The notes under the pieces were generated by a model. It was not told the DNA's origin and made no database searches. It saw nothing but the letters and a program-made list of their open reading frames with translations. A stretch of DNA of 64,000 nucleotides from Bacteroidota bacterium (GTDB lineage: Bacteria; Bacteroidota; Bacteroidia; Chitinophagales; LD1), in contig JAFDYQ010000017.1 in NCBI GenBank assembly GCA_018267365.1, forward strand, positions 1 to 64,000. The letters are read 5' to 3'. This document shows, piece after piece, positions 31,528 to 41,496 of this stretch. The position numbers and the translations under genes are program-made. Every line of letters starts with the position of its first letter. The stretch's first letter is position 1.

Positions 31528-33153
31528 ATGACCTTCACTGAAGAACTACATAAGCGCAAGACCTTTGGCATCATAGCCCACCCCGATGCCGGCAAGACGA
31601 CCCTGACCGAGAAGCTCCTGCTCTTTGGCGGAGCCATCCAGACCGCCGGCGCCGTCAAGAGCAATAAGATCAAGAAGGCCACCACCTCCGACTTTATGGA
31701 GATAGAGAAGCAGCGGGGTATCTCCGTGGCTACCTCGGTCATGACCTTCCACTACCGAGACAAGCTGATCAATATCCTCGATACCCCCGGCCACAAGGAC
31801 TTCGCCGAGGACACCTACCGCACCCTCACCGCCGTAGACTCCGTGATCATCGTAGTAGACTCGGTCAAGGGCGTAGAGGAGCAGACCCGCAAACTCATGG
31901 AGGTCTGCGCCATGCGCAAGACGCCGGTCATCGTCTTCGTAAACAAGCTGGACCGCGAGGGCCGCGACCCATTCGACCTGCTGGATGAGGTGGAGAAAGA
32001 GCTACACATCCGCACCCGCCCCCTCACCTGGCCTATCAATCGTGGCAGCCTCTTCAAAGGCGTCTACGACCTCGCCAATAAGAGCCTCAACCTCTTCAAG
32101 GCATCCACCACCCGCGTAGCAGATGACGTAGTAGCCATCAGCGATCTCAATGATCCCTACGTAGACCAGCACTGCGGCAAGACCGATGCAGATAAGCTCC
32201 GCGAGGACGTAGAGATGATAGAGGGGGTCTATGATCCTTTCGATAGAGAGGAGTACCTGAAGGGCAATCTCGCCCCCGTCTTCTTCGGCTCTGCGGTCAA
32301 TAGCTTTGGCATACAGGAGATGCTAGACACCTTCGTAGACATCGCCCCTACGCCACAGGGCCGCGAGAGTGACAAGCGCTTCATAGAGCCGGAGGAGCCC
32401 AAGATGACCGGCTTCATCTTTAAGATCCACGCCAACCTCGACCCCAAGCACCGCGACCGTATCGCCTTCATGCGCATCGTGTCGGGCAAGTTTGAAAGAG
32501 GCAAGTACTATCACCATGTGCGCCTGGAGAAGGACTTCCGCTTCAGCACGCCAGTCACCTTTATGGCATCTGACAAGAACATCGTAGACGAAGCATACCC
32601 CGGTGACGTCGTAGGTCTCTATGACACGGGCAACTTTAAGATAGCTGACGTCCTCACTGAGGGCGAGGACTTCCAGATACGTGGTATACCAGCCTTCTCA
32701 CCGGAGATCTTCAAGGAGCTGATCAATACCGATCCGATGAAGGCCAAGCAACTGGAGAAAGGCATCAGCCAGCTCACAGATGAGGGCGTGGCACAGCTAT
32801 TCACCCAGCAGCCCGGCAATCGTAAGTTTGTAGGCACCGTGGGTGAGCTCCAGTTTGAGGTGATACAGTACCGCCTGCTGCATGAGTATGGCGCCAGCTG
32901 CCGCTTCCAGCCCATCAGCATGACCCGCGCCTGCTGGCTCCGTGCCAAGGACCCGCAGAAGCTCGAAGAGTTCATCCGCTTCAAGCAGACCAGCATCGTG
33001 AATGACAAGGACGGCAACATCGTCTACCTCGCCCCGTCAGACTGGTTCCTCAAGATGGAGCGCGAGAATAACCCTGATATAGAGTTCCACTTCAACTCAG
33101 AGTTCAAGACCGAGCGCAACGACGCGATGGGCTACGTGCCGTATGGCAAATAA
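31528..33153 (+). CDS. prfC: Peptide chain release factor 3
   Basis: The 541-residue GTPase recycles release factors 1 and 2 from the ribosome after termination. It has the translation-factor G-domain: G1 [15 protein letters not shown], switch with [12 protein letters not shown]3 DTPGHKDF, G4 VNKLDREG. These are followed by beta-barrel domains and the RF3-specific C-terminal part ([22 protein letters not shown]). Length matches RF3 (about 530). The gene uses a GC-richer, strongly biased codon set than its neighbours, in keeping with high expression. Its stop overlaps the next gene by 11 bp. Confidence 0.95.
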   Translation: MTFTEELHKRKTFGIIAHPDAGKTTLTEKLLLFGGAIQTAGAVKSNKIKKATTSDFMEIEKQRGISVATSVMTFHYRDKLINILDTPGHKDFAEDTYRTLTAVDSVIIVVDSVKGVEEQTRKLMEVCAMRKTPVIVFVNKLDREGRDPFDLLDEVEKELHIRTRPLTWPINRGSLFKGVYDLANKSLNLFKASTTRVADDVVAISDLNDPYVDQHCGKTDADKLREDVEMIEGVYDPFDREEYLKGNLAPVFFGSAVNSFGIQEMLDTFVDIAPTPQGRESDKRFIEPEEPKMTGFIFKIHANLDPKHRDRIAFMRIVSGKFERGKYYHHVRLEKDFRFSTPVTFMASDKNIVDEAYPGDVVGLYDTGNFKIADVLTEGEDFQIRGIPAFSPEIFKELINTDPMKAKQLEKGISQLTDEGVAQLFTQQPGNRKFVGTVGELQFEVIQYRLLHEYGASCRFQPISMTRACWLRAKDPQKLEEFIRFKQTSIVNDKDGNIVYLAPSDWFLKMERENNPDIEFHFNSEFKTERNDAMGYVPYGK

Positions 33154-34552
33154 CGGCCACATATCCCAAAGGCCTGCGGGAAGCAAAACCTGGTTTGCCC
33201 TGGGCTTGTTCTGCTTTGCTGCGTTACTTGCATTGGCGGGCATCTTCTTCAAAGAACGCGTCGCCTTTTGCGATACTGCCTATCAAGCCGTATACCTGCT
33301 CATAGAGCAAAAGCCTTGGGTCAATTGGTTTCGCCCCGGCTCTATCATTCCACAGTTCATACCACTAGCTGCTATCTGGCTGCATGCAGATCTCAAGACC
33401 GTCATGATTTTGCATTCGCTCTCGTTCATCTTGTTCTATCTCGCTGTCTATCTCGTATGTTATAGGTATAGCCGGAAGACACTACTATTCTTCCTGGCGC
33501 CGCTATATCTCACCTTGATTACCAATGAGGTCTTCTACTGGCCACAGTCGGAGCTGCAGCAGGGCATGCTGTGGCTTTGCCTCTATGCCGTGCTGCTGTA
33601 TGAGGGTGCTTTTGATAAGTTCTCTCTGGTCGTATGTTCCACCTTGCACTTCCTGTTTCTATTCTGGATACAGTCTTTTCATCCGCTTATCTTTTTCCCT
33701 ATTGTATTGCTGATCATATATTACTACGGCACCTGGCAGTCGCTTTTCTCCCTGCAAAGTATCACCCACATCATAGTAGCGGGAGCCGCTTTTGTGAGCC
33801 GGTTTGTGATAGGGATGCTCAGCCCTTATGAGCGCGGCAAGCTGGACATAGGCAAGGCTATCCGCGAAAACCTGCCGCACTTCATCTCACTGCCATCAGT
33901 ACACGCATTCATACATCATCTCCCTACATACTATGCTGTATATACACTGGTGATGCTCGCTGCTACAGGCTGGCTCCTCTGGCATCGTCAATACTTGAAA
34001 GCATTTGCACTCGTTGCTATCTCTTTCGCCTACTGGGTACTGGTCATGATCAGCAGCCCACCGGATGTGCGCTTCTATACTGAGAATATGTTATTGCCCC
34101 TGGCATTCATAGTTGCCGTTCCTTTGGTAGTAGATATGCTACCTGCTTATCCATTGCGGTATACCGCTACAGCCGCAGCACTCATTATTGCCATGCGGCT
34201 GGCAGGTATCTATGGTGTGCATACAGACTATACGGCCCACTATGCTGCCTATGACCCATATATCGCTATAGCGCGTGACAGGAAACTCAACGGCCTCTTC
34301 GTAGATGAAAAGCTGGTCAATCAGCAGCAGGCCATCATCACATGGGCTTCGGGCTATGAGACCATGCTTACTACGTCACTACAGTCACCTGACTCCTGCC
34401 GTATCATACAGGTAGACCCTAATCCCGATCAGTATGGCTACGCACTGGGTATGGACACCGCAGCCGTGACCTGCTATGGCATATGGGGCAAAACGCAACT
34501 GCCACCCCGCTATTTTAAGCTGCAGGGTGGCAGGTACGAGATCTTGCACTAA
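33143..34552 (+). CDS. Polytopic membrane protein, GT-C-like
   Basis: The 469-residue protein has about ten hydrophobic segments and a soluble C-terminal portion of about 110 residues. Between the first two helices is [18 protein letters not shown], where the Asp is placed like the catalytic Asp of GT-C glycosyltransferases in their first loop; the match is weak. No family is recognised with confidence. It starts inside the last codons of prfC (11-bp overlap), which implies read-through co-expression. Its last 54 bp are repeated 470 bp downstream, after the small membrane protein gene. Confidence 0.7.
   Translation: MANNGHISQRPAGSKTWFALGLFCFAALLALAGIFFKERVAFCDTAYQAVYLLIEQKPWVNWFRPGSIIPQFIPLAAIWLHADLKTVMILHSLSFILFYLAVYLVCYRYSRKTLLFFLAPLYLTLITNEVFYWPQSELQQGMLWLCLYAVLLYEGAFDKFSLVVCSTLHFLFLFWIQSFHPLIFFPIVLLIIYYYGTWQSLFSLQSITHIIVAGAAFVSRFVIGMLSPYERGKLDIGKAIRENLPHFISLPSVHAFIHHLPTYYAVYTLVMLAATGWLLWHRQYLKAFALVAISFAYWVLVMISSPPDVRFYTENMLLPLAFIVAVPLVVDMLPAYPLRYTATAAALIIAMRLAGIYGVHTDYTAHYAAYDPYIAIARDRKLNGLFVDEKLVNQQQAIITWASGYETMLTTSLQSPDSCRIIQVDPNPDQYGYALGMDTAAVTCYGIWGKTQLPPRYFKLQGGRYEILH
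34490..34543 (+). repeat. Direct repeat copy 1 (3' end of membrane protein gene)
   Basis: These 54 bp encode the penultimate residues [17 protein letters not shown] of the membrane protein. The same sequence recurs at 34960-35013 with 52 of 54 bases identical. Confidence 0.9.
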
Positions 34553-34576
34553 ACCTAAAGTGACGTAGGAAACACG

Positions 34577-34960
34577 ATGTCTACAAAACGCTCACGGGAT
34601 ATCAGATCGGCAGCGTTCCTGACCGGATTCATGCTGATCATGGCCCTTGGCACGATACAGGCTGTATTTCCATGCCTCGAGATCTTCCTTGATATAGATA
34701 TTCACGGAGTGTGGCCGGTCACGCTATCAACCTTAGGTCTTACCATATTCTACCTCTTCCTCGCCAGCATCAATGCGGGCAGCGTCCTTTTTTTTATCTG
34801 GGTGGGCGCAGTGCTACTGTACATGGGGCTACTACTGATCAAATATGGATTTGGCCTGTATGACGCCTTTAGACATAGCTGGGTAGCGGGTACAGCCTTC
34901 CTGACTTTTAGTATTATCCTCACATATCTGGGCTGGCTATGGCGCAGGTATAGACGATAA
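34577..34960 (+). CDS. Four-helix small membrane protein
   Basis: The 127-residue protein has a basic N-terminus (MSTKRSRDIR), four hydrophobic segments (about 11-36, 46-66, 68-89 and 103-121) and a WRRYRR end. Conserved polar residues are few. It follows the membrane protein gene by 24 bp and ends exactly where the second copy of the 54-bp repeat begins. Function is unknown. It may have arrived together with the duplication. Confidence 0.6.
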   Translation: MSTKRSRDIRSAAFLTGFMLIMALGTIQAVFPCLEIFLDIDIHGVWPVTLSTLGLTIFYLFLASINAGSVLFFIWVGAVLLYMGLLLIKYGFGLYDAFRHSWVAGTAFLTFSIILTYLGWLWRRYRR

Positions 34961-35013
34961 AAACGCAACTGCCACCCCGCTATTTCAAGCTGCAGGGTGG
35001 TAGGTACGAGATC
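34960..35013 (+). repeat. Direct repeat copy 2 (orphan gene tail)
   Basis: This copy can still be read as [19 protein letters not shown] followed by TGA, the end of a paralogue of the membrane protein at 33143-34552. It is not attached to any reading frame upstream, so it is a duplicated remnant. Confidence 0.85.
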
Positions 35014-35032
35014 ATTCATTGATCCATTGTGG

Positions 35033-35584
35033 TTATGGCTTCTCCTCCGTCACATTTTGGGCAAGGGTCGCGTCATCAGGTTTATTCTTGAGTTCCCGAT
35101 CCAGGTTGTAGAGCATATCTACATCTGCCTTTTCTCCACCGGCTATCTTGAGCTGATCCAGCAGATCCATAGCCAGCGTTTCTTCTTCTGTTTGCTCTTT
35201 CACAAACCACTGCATGAAGTTCCATGTGGCCCAGTCCTGCTCGTCAAATGAAAGCTTTACTAAGGCATATATAGCGGCAGTATTGTCTACTTCATGCTGA
35301 AATACTTTCTCAAAGCAATCATGAAGGCTCTTGGGATCTGCAGGTGGTGCAGGTATTGCAGTCACAGTTGGTTTGCCACCACGCTTGAGGATGTACTCCA
35401 GGATCTTCATCATGTGGTTGCGCTCCTCATGGGCATGCCGGAAGAGAAAATTGGCGGTACCGCCGTATCCCTCACTGTCGCACCACGCACCATAGGAGAG
35501 GTATATCTGAGCGGCGTGTGCTTCTTTGGTCATTTGATCGTTTAGGGCTGTTTGTATCTTTTGCGAAAGTCTGTTGGTATTCAT
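35033..35584 (-). CDS. ftnA: Ferritin
   Basis: The 183-residue protein is a cytosolic iron-storage ferritin (four-helix bundle, 24-mer in the family). It has the ferroxidase residues in order: the Glu of MTKEAHAAQIYLSY, then HAHEERNHMMKI (EExxH), a Glu in FQHEVDNT, and VKEQTEEET. The C-terminal tail is acidic and Lys/Pro-rich. It is divergent from the YihY/BrkB-like gene, whose longer possible reading frame overlaps its first codons; the region between 35584 and 35675 must serve both. Confidence 0.93.
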   Translation of the reverse strand: MNTNRLSQKIQTALNDQMTKEAHAAQIYLSYGAWCDSEGYGGTANFLFRHAHEERNHMMKILEYILKRGGKPTVTAIPAPPADPKSLHDCFEKVFQHEVDNTAAIYALVKLSFDEQDWATWNFMQWFVKEQTEEETLAMDLLDQLKIAGGEKADVDMLYNLDRELKNKPDDATLAQNVTEEKP

Positions 35585-35674
35585 GAATGGATGTTTTTTT
35601 ACTCCATTGCAAATGCTTTGCCTATAGTGCCGGTTGGCATGCTTTTGACATTCTATCTGCTCAAAAACGTACGC

Positions 35675-36652
35675 ATGGCTACACTTTCCATCGGATCATG
35701 GCGTGACCGTATCACCCACACCTGGGACCACATCAAGGCAGGCTGGGGCAGAATTTTCTCAAAAATGCCTCACTGGATGCAAGGCAGCATTACAGTATTG
35801 CGAAACTCCGTTACGCTCTTCAGCTCTCATGACACACTGGCGCTGGGCTCGGGTCTTTCCTATTTTACCATTTTCTCCATAGCTCCCATGCTCATCATCG
35901 TGATATCGATAGTCGGCTCTATCTATGGTCCCGAGGCAGTGACCGGCGAACTCAAAAATCAACTATCCAGCCTTATGGGTTCCAATACAGCTGAGCAGCT
36001 ACAGAGTATGGTGAAAGCGGCATATAAACCGGGCAAAAACTGGATAGCCACCACAGTATCTATAATCCTGCTACTGACAGGCGCCATAGGTGTCTTTGAC
36101 CATCTGCGCCGCTCTCTCAATATCATCTGGGATGTAAAACCGCAGGCCAAAAAACCCTTTGTGCGGTATCTCATGGATCGGTTGTTTTCATTTGGTATGA
36201 TAGCTAGTATAGCCTTTCTGCTTATTGTATCACTCGCACTGAATGCAGCTCTCTCTGCGCTATCCGGCTACCTGAGTGTCCTTTTGCCGGCTGTATCCAA
36301 GTTTCTGATCCAGGCCGCAGAGATCATTATTTCATTTGCGCTCACCACGCTGTTATTTGCCTTGATATATAAATTTATGTCAGACGTGAGGATGAAGTGG
36401 CGCAATGTATTTTATGGCGCTGTTTTCACAGCGGTTCTCTTTGCTCTGGGCAAATATCTTATTGGTCTCTATATCAGCAAGAGCAGCATTGCCAATACCT
36501 ATGGTGCCGCGAGCAGCGTCATCATAGTATTGCTTTGGGTCAACTATTCCTCCCAGATACTATTTTTCGGAGCTGAGTTTACCCGTGCACTGGCAGACTA
36601 CCGGGGTATCAAAATGGCTGGAGTAGGTGCCCCGCCACCACCCAAGCCATAA
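35675..36652 (+). CDS. YihY/BrkB-family inner-membrane protein
   Basis: The protein of about 325 residues is numbered from ATG 35675; the frame opens at 35552 but that overlaps the ferritin gene, and 35639 is a second option. It has six hydrophobic segments and family motifs: GSGLSYFTIFSIAPMLIIVI, the LTGAIGVFDHLRRSLNIIWDV segment, and a C-terminal AASSVIIVLLWVNYSSQILFFGAEFTRAL. YihY/BrkB proteins are widely conserved and of uncertain function (once misassigned as RNase BN). A Pro-rich tail ends the protein. Confidence 0.85.
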   Translation: MATLSIGSWRDRITHTWDHIKAGWGRIFSKMPHWMQGSITVLRNSVTLFSSHDTLALGSGLSYFTIFSIAPMLIIVISIVGSIYGPEAVTGELKNQLSSLMGSNTAEQLQSMVKAAYKPGKNWIATTVSIILLLTGAIGVFDHLRRSLNIIWDVKPQAKKPFVRYLMDRLFSFGMIASIAFLLIVSLALNAALSALSGYLSVLLPAVSKFLIQAAEIIISFALTTLLFALIYKFMSDVRMKWRNVFYGAVFTAVLFALGKYLIGLYISKSSIANTYGAASSVIIVLLWVNYSSQILFFGAEFTRALADYRGIKMAGVGAPPPPKP

Positions 36653-36671
36653 GATGTAAATACGAGCGATC

Positions 36672-37136
36672 TTATTCCTTGAGTGTGAGCCTGGCTAATT
36701 TGTCCAGGCTCTCGCGCCAGCCTTGCTCCATCGTGGCCATATATTTGACTCCGTCCGGCTTGGCATTGACTACCTGAGATGTGACACTGAGGCGGGTATT
36801 GGTATGGTGACCTGCAAAGGTCACGGTATGAAGGACCTCCAGCAGAGGATGGCCACTCTCGTCCAGTGCATAGGTAGTCATAACGATTCTCTCCGGTGCC
36901 TGCACCTCGTGAAATAATCCTTTGATCTGATGTGTGGTACCATCCGGGGCCTGCATATGTACCAGCATAGCGCCACCCTGCTGCGGGTGTATCTGACAGT
37001 GGGAGTTGATGTAGTCTTTGGGCCCCCACCATCTGCAAAATTTATTGGGGTAGATCCAGTCTTCAAAAAGAACCTGAGGTGTCACTGCAAAATCGCGGGT
37101 GATAGTGACCTCGCGCACTCCATGGGTGTTTGTCAT
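36672..37136 (-). CDS. SRPBCC (AHSA1-like) protein
   Basis: The 154-residue cytosolic protein has the SRPBCC helix-grip fold of the activator-of-Hsp90-like group: VTITRDFAVTPQVLFEDWIYPNK, the FCRWWGPKDY loop, a central LFHEVQAPERIVMTTY strand, TRLSVTSQV, and the C-terminal helix MEQGWRESLDKLARL. Such proteins bind hydrophobic ligands or act on stress in unclear ways. It is convergent with the YihY/BrkB-like gene (19 bp apart). No operon partner is visible. Confidence 0.85.
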   Translation of the reverse strand: MTNTHGVREVTITRDFAVTPQVLFEDWIYPNKFCRWWGPKDYINSHCQIHPQQGGAMLVHMQAPDGTTHQIKGLFHEVQAPERIVMTTYALDESGHPLLEVLHTVTFAGHHTNTRLSVTSQVVNAKPDGVKYMATMEQGWRESLDKLARLTLKE

Positions 37137-37312
37137 TTGTATCGGTTTTTGGTTAATCTAACGTTAGAAGGAAAAATCGTGCCGTCATCCCAAATGCGCA
37201 GATACAACGTATAACTTGTCCGCGAGGAATTCTTTTCGCACTCAGTGTAAAGGCGGCATAAATACGAGTGGTATAGTTTATGATTCTCTGACTAGAGGAA
37301 AACACCGTCACT

Positions 37313-37603
37313 ATGGACTTGATATTTGATGATACAGCACTGCCAGTATTGGAGGCTATGGGATACAAGTACTTTTGCACCCGTGAGGAATGGATGCCCA
37401 ACTCCGGCGAAGATAATTATATCTATTGGGAGCTGGTGCCTTTCACCAGTCAGTATGATGCACTTGATTTCTATTTTGAGTGCTATCAGCTGCAGCAGCG
37501 CTGCCACGTATTTATAGACGGCGATGTGATAGATGAGCTCAGCCGTGGCATCCCAGGCCTGGTGATCCGTATTAAGACAGCCGAAGAAGTTTTTAACTGC
37601 TGA
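37313..37603 (+). CDS. Short protein of unknown function
   Basis: The 96-residue acidic protein (MDLIFDDTALPVLEAMGYKY) has no signal peptide or membrane segment and contains several Tyr, Phe and Cys. It reads as one compact alpha/beta domain. No family was recognised. It is 39 bp upstream of the 47-residue frame at 37643, with which it may be co-transcribed. Confidence 0.55.
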   Translation: MDLIFDDTALPVLEAMGYKYFCTREEWMPNSGEDNYIYWELVPFTSQYDALDFYFECYQLQQRCHVFIDGDVIDELSRGIPGLVIRIKTAEEVFNC

Positions 37604-37642
37604 ATGGCATGCACTTTGACTTACCACTTTAAAACAACTAGT

Positions 37643-37786
37643 ATGAATACGCTGACTAAAAAAGTAAGAAACCTGGATCTGCTCGATCCGTTTGGCTATC
37701 CGGTATATGAAGAGGAATCGACCCTGAAAGGGCAGCAACCATCACCGGCACCGAAACCAAACGATACATCAGGAGGCAAAAAGTAA
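37643..37786 (+). CDS. 47-residue protein of unknown function
   Basis: The frame encodes MNTLTKKVRNLDLLDPFGYP then a Glu-rich stretch and a Pro/Lys/Gly tail ending SGGKK. The start at 37643 is preferred to 37604 because the latter adds residues unlike the rest. It is 7 bp from the convergent transporter gene. The codon use is like its neighbours, but proof of expression is lacking. Confidence 0.4.
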   Translation: MNTLTKKVRNLDLLDPFGYPVYEEESTLKGQQPSPAPKPNDTSGGKK

Positions 37787-37793
37787 AAAAATG

Positions 37794-39152
37794 TCATCGG
37801 CCTTTGAGCGGAGGCTCTTTATAAAAGATATAAACGATAGCTGCAAAGGCGCACAGCCCCGCACCTACCACACCGCTCATACGCAGGCCTAGATCATTAT
37901 CAGGGTCTTTGCCCAGAGTGATCAGCATCGCAAATACGGTGATCCCTGCGGTCTGGCCTATCTTCTGAAAGAAGGCGCGCATTCCGAAAAACATTGCCTC
38001 TTCGTTAGATTTCGCTCGTTCGCGCTCCTCATGAGCGATATCTGCCACTACAGTATTGGGTAGTATCTGCAGGAAAGCATTGGGTATACCAAAGGAGACT
38101 ACTAGCAGAGATGCCTGCAAGATCGGCGGCAGCGGTACATGACCGAGAAAGAATATTTCGCCAAATACTACCGATGCTACAGCAAACGAAGCGATCATCA
38201 TTTTCTTGCGACTGTAGCGAGTACCTATTTTGTTTACTACGCCATAGCATAGCATTGTGATCACTACCATAGCCAGCATAAAGCCTGTACCGAGGCTTTC
38301 ATCCAGTCGTAGCATAGAGCGGATATAGTAGAGCAGACCTGTGCTGATAATAGCGATAGCCATAAAATAGCTCGCATCAGCCATAGCAAAGATCCTGAAA
38401 TTGCGGTTCCTGAGCGCCGCCGTCAAAGATGTGAAGGCACTGCCGGTAGTATGCTGCCTGCTGTGAAACTCCCGCTCCCGGATACCAAATGCAGGTACGG
38501 CCATACATATGGCTGCGATGATGTTTAGCCCTATGATGGCATATTGATACGCTGTGAGCCTATCAGTAGTGATGCCCAGGTGAAGGATGAGCCATACTGC
38601 AGCAGTAGAAGACGCACTGACCATAGCCCCGGCCATAAATCCCACCGACTGGGCGGTAGAAAGATCTACTTTGGTACGGGCGTCATGGCCGAGATCAGCC
38701 AGTAGCGCATTATAGGGTATGGTATAAAGGCCAAAGAAAAAGTAAAAAAGCATCTGCGTGACCGCCAGCCACCAGATATTAGCGGAAGCATCGTGATGAT
38801 AGAGCGGTATGAATACCAGGGCGCAGAATACGCTAAGCGGTACAAATGCCCATCGCATAAACGGAATACGGCGTCCAAGCTTATTTTTGCTCTTATCGCT
38901 GAAATTGGCTATGAGAGGGTCCAGCACCGCATCCAGTCCACGCCCGCTCAGCAGGATGATAGAGATAATATTGACAAAGCCAAACCAAACCGTACCGGGT
39001 ATCAGATCGTGCATGCCCGAGTTGCTAGGCGGTAGGTATATATAGTTGAGCAGTACGGATATGATATTGAGCCCTATGCTCCATCCGAAGCATCCGAGAC
39101 CATAAATGATGAATATCCTGAGGGGGAGTTTGCGCTGCTGCATCTGTATCAA
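37794..39152 (-). CDS. GPH-family cation:sugar symporter (MFS)
   Basis: The 452-residue protein has 12 hydrophobic segments and the signature of the glycoside-pentoside-hexuronide family: SGRGLDAVLDPLIANFSDKSKNKLGRRIPFM in the first loop, with GLYTIPYNALLADL in the fourth helix. Such transporters take up sugars or glycosides with H+ or Na+. The substrate cannot be told. The first ATG (MIQMQQRKLPLR) is used; the next Met is three codons on. It is followed on the same strand by no gene, and the glycosyltransferase gene precedes it by 24 bp, so they may be co-transcribed. Confidence 0.86.
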   Translation of the reverse strand: MIQMQQRKLPLRIFIIYGLGCFGWSIGLNIISVLLNYIYLPPSNSGMHDLIPGTVWFGFVNIISIILLSGRGLDAVLDPLIANFSDKSKNKLGRRIPFMRWAFVPLSVFCALVFIPLYHHDASANIWWLAVTQMLFYFFFGLYTIPYNALLADLGHDARTKVDLSTAQSVGFMAGAMVSASSTAAVWLILHLGITTDRLTAYQYAIIGLNIIAAICMAVPAFGIREREFHSRQHTTGSAFTSLTAALRNRNFRIFAMADASYFMAIAIISTGLLYYIRSMLRLDESLGTGFMLAMVVITMLCYGVVNKIGTRYSRKKMMIASFAVASVVFGEIFFLGHVPLPPILQASLLVVSFGIPNAFLQILPNTVVADIAHEERERAKSNEEAMFFGMRAFFQKIGQTAGITVFAMLITLGKDPDNDLGLRMSGVVGAGLCAFAAIVYIFYKEPPLKGR

Positions 39153-39176
39153 TATACAAAAAAGAAGCCGACATTA

Positions 39177-40658
39177 TTACCTTGCTGCACTTCCAAAATA
39201 AATAAGATGCTTCCCCTGATCTCTGAGCTTCTGCTCATCGGATGGTCCGACAAAGCCATAGGCCGTATGACCACTATAAAACATTACATCTATGTATGAA
39301 TAGTCCTGGCAGTTGATGATCACATTATTATCATTCCATTGAGACTTATTTTGGGCTATCCATTGTGTCTGAGTGATTCTGTCTTTTCTGTAGCCAAAGT
39401 ACCATTGCTCTGGTCTGGGTGCATGAAAATCCAGGAAATGGTCATAGTGAAACAATTGCCACGATACGATGCATATGATGATAATTTGTGTGAAGCGGAA
39501 TACATCTGTCCCGAGCCACGCTCTAAACCAACCCATCATCCGATATAAGGCAAAGGCCATAAATAAAATGAGCATCGGTGATACCATCAGGACATACTCA
39601 TCCATTTTAGTAGCCGCGATAGAAAAAAACAAATAAACCACCGTGCTCATCATCATAAGGACGATCGCAAATCTGTATCGTACTATATCTGCGAGGCAAA
39701 AAGTAAAACCGATAAAAATAAGAACCTGCAAAAGCATATAGTGCTCCTTGAGCAGATCCACGTAGTAGAATGGCCCGCCCTGGTGACCCTCTATCACCTC
39801 CGTGAAATGCCTGCTGTTGTAAGACAGCTCATAAGCAGCCTCAGATGGGAAGGTATGTAGAGTATAGAGCTGCCATGGCAGAAACACCAAAAGGCAAATA
39901 GCGGCGGTGCTCAAAAAAATGGCGATCGTCCTTTTCTGCAGCAGATCTCTCACCATACCCCCATGATATACCAGATAGCCCACAAAAACGAGTGTACCTG
40001 TCAGCCACTTCGTCAGCACAGCACAACCGGCTGCCACTGCAAAAAATACAGCCCATCTAAATTTTTGGTTCTTTTCAAATTTCACCCACGCCCATATGGA
40101 TAGTGTGACATAAAAAACGAAACAAAGACTATTGTGCTCCAGATATCCCAGACCACTATTCATATCCAGGATGGGCTCATAAAAAGACAGTAAAAAGGCG
40201 GCTATATACCCTACATCTCTATTGAAGCAAAGTCTGCCCAGATCATATACCACTGCCACTAATAGTACACCTATCACAATACTAGGCAGACGTACGGCCC
40301 ACAGGTTTGCACCAAAAAGTTTTATAGAGAGCGCCATCTGCCAGAGAAACAAGGGTTGCTTGTGCAGCCAGACATGTGTGTAAAACCAAAAATGCGGATC
40401 AGTAGGCAGATATGGTCTGTCTACCAGGGTAGGCTTGAGCCAGTGGTGGCTCAGATTTAAGGCCACCAGAGCATGAAACTTTTCATCCCAGTTGTTTAGA
40501 AAGGGATCAAGCCCCGCAGACCATACCCGCAGCAGAAGATTTGCCATCAATAAGGCCAGTATAGACATCATCATTCTTCTTCTGAAAAAGAAAAAGCATG
40601 CGATGCCATGTATCAATATGGAGCAGGCCAGCAGCATCGGATTCAGTAGGGTAAACAC
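39177..40658 (-). CDS. GT39-like membrane glycosyltransferase
   Basis: The 493-residue protein has about 11-12 hydrophobic segments with the ArnT/PMT-type first loop: NNWDEKFHALVALNLSHHW, where the Asp-Glu pair is the usual catalytic/metal position, followed by LHKQPLFLWQMALSIKLFG and VRLPSIVIGVLL. A C-terminal soluble domain of about 110 residues follows. Such enzymes use polyprenyl-phosphate sugars to glycosylate lipid A or proteins on the outer face of the inner membrane. It may be cotranscribed with the GPH transporter gene. Confidence 0.82.
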   Translation of the reverse strand: MFTLLNPMLLACSILIHGIACFFFFRRRMMMSILALLMANLLLRVWSAGLDPFLNNWDEKFHALVALNLSHHWLKPTLVDRPYLPTDPHFWFYTHVWLHKQPLFLWQMALSIKLFGANLWAVRLPSIVIGVLLVAVVYDLGRLCFNRDVGYIAAFLLSFYEPILDMNSGLGYLEHNSLCFVFYVTLSIWAWVKFEKNQKFRWAVFFAVAAGCAVLTKWLTGTLVFVGYLVYHGGMVRDLLQKRTIAIFLSTAAICLLVFLPWQLYTLHTFPSEAAYELSYNSRHFTEVIEGHQGGPFYYVDLLKEHYMLLQVLIFIGFTFCLADIVRYRFAIVLMMMSTVVYLFFSIAATKMDEYVLMVSPMLILFMAFALYRMMGWFRAWLGTDVFRFTQIIIICIVSWQLFHYDHFLDFHAPRPEQWYFGYRKDRITQTQWIAQNKSQWNDNNVIINCQDYSYIDVMFYSGHTAYGFVGPSDEQKLRDQGKHLIYFGSAAR

Positions 40659-40717
40659 TACGGCGAAATAACGATTTTATATGTAAAAGTTCCTGCTCCT
40701 TTGATGGCACAAACAAA

Positions 40718-40748
40718 AGGCGCAATTCCCTGTACGGAAACTGCGCCT
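40718..40748 (-). terminator. Terminator of the YceI gene
   Basis: AGGCGCA (40718-40724) pairs with TGCGCCT (40742-40748), and inner bases CCC and GG can extend it. On the minus strand it is followed by TTTTGTTTG. It lies 31 bp after the YceI stop. Confidence 0.65.
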
Positions 40749-40778
40749 CAAACCCAATTCTACTTAACTATTCTTGAC

Positions 40779-41306
40779 TTATGCTTGTTTGATCACTTGT
40801 ACCGTAGCGAGGAGCTTCACCTCATCAGAGACTACTACGCCGCCAGCCTCGGTAGCTGCGTTCCAGGTCAGGCCATATTCGCTGCGGTTCAGCTTGCCTG
40901 TCACCTCAAAGCCTGCCTTGATCTGTCCATATGGATCTTTGGCAGTACCGCCGTATTCTACGGCCAGTTCTACCGGCTTGGTCACTCCGTGCAGCGTCAG
41001 GTTTCCTTTCAGCACATATTCCCTGTCACCTTTTTTGGAGAAGGAGGTGGAGGTAAACTCCAGTTTAGGGTGGTTGGCTATGTCAAAAAAGTCTGCTGAT
41101 TTCAGGTGTGCGTCCCGCTGCGCCTGATTGGTATCTATGCTATCGATGTCTGCAGAGAAGGTGATCTTGGCATCGCTGAAATCGTCAGCATTGCTTTCCG
41201 CGCTACCTTCAAAGGTGCCGAATGCACCTGTCACATTGGTGATCATGAGGTGTTTCACCTTGAAAAGTACTTCTGAGTGTGCCGGGTCTATTGTCCATTT
41301 TGCCAT
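40779..41306 (-). CDS. YceI-family lipid-binding protein
   Basis: The 175-residue protein has the YceI beta-barrel fold: WTIDPAHSEVLFKVKHLMITNV at the N-terminus, then SIDTNQAQRDAHLKSADFFDIANHP, GNLTLHGVTKPVEL, and the closing strand VKLLATVQVIK. Members bind polyprenyl or other long-chain lipids in the barrel. Unlike many relatives it has no signal peptide, so it should be cytosolic. The 190 bp upstream (41307-41496) are very AT-rich and likely hold its promoter; no clear TAnnTTTG was found. Confidence 0.9.
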   Translation of the reverse strand: MAKWTIDPAHSEVLFKVKHLMITNVTGAFGTFEGSAESNADDFSDAKITFSADIDSIDTNQAQRDAHLKSADFFDIANHPKLEFTSTSFSKKGDREYVLKGNLTLHGVTKPVELAVEYGGTAKDPYGQIKAGFEVTGKLNRSEYGLTWNAATEAGGVVVSDEVKLLATVQVIKQA

Positions 41307-41496
41307 GATGTTTGTGTTTTAGATTTTAGTTAATTGCCTTGCAGTAGCTAAAATAAATATAATTACGTGTTTAAACAACTATTTTCAAAATTAAATTACA
41401 CTTTACATTAATTTGGTTAAAACAGGTGTTACTAAATAACTAAATGACAACCTGTTGCATCTATCATCCCACTATACTGCATGATACTACCCACCT

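Noticed and set aside
35552-35674. Upstream extension of the YihY/BrkB-like frame
   Set aside because: It overlaps the start of the divergent ferritin gene; the family normally begins near the chosen ATG.
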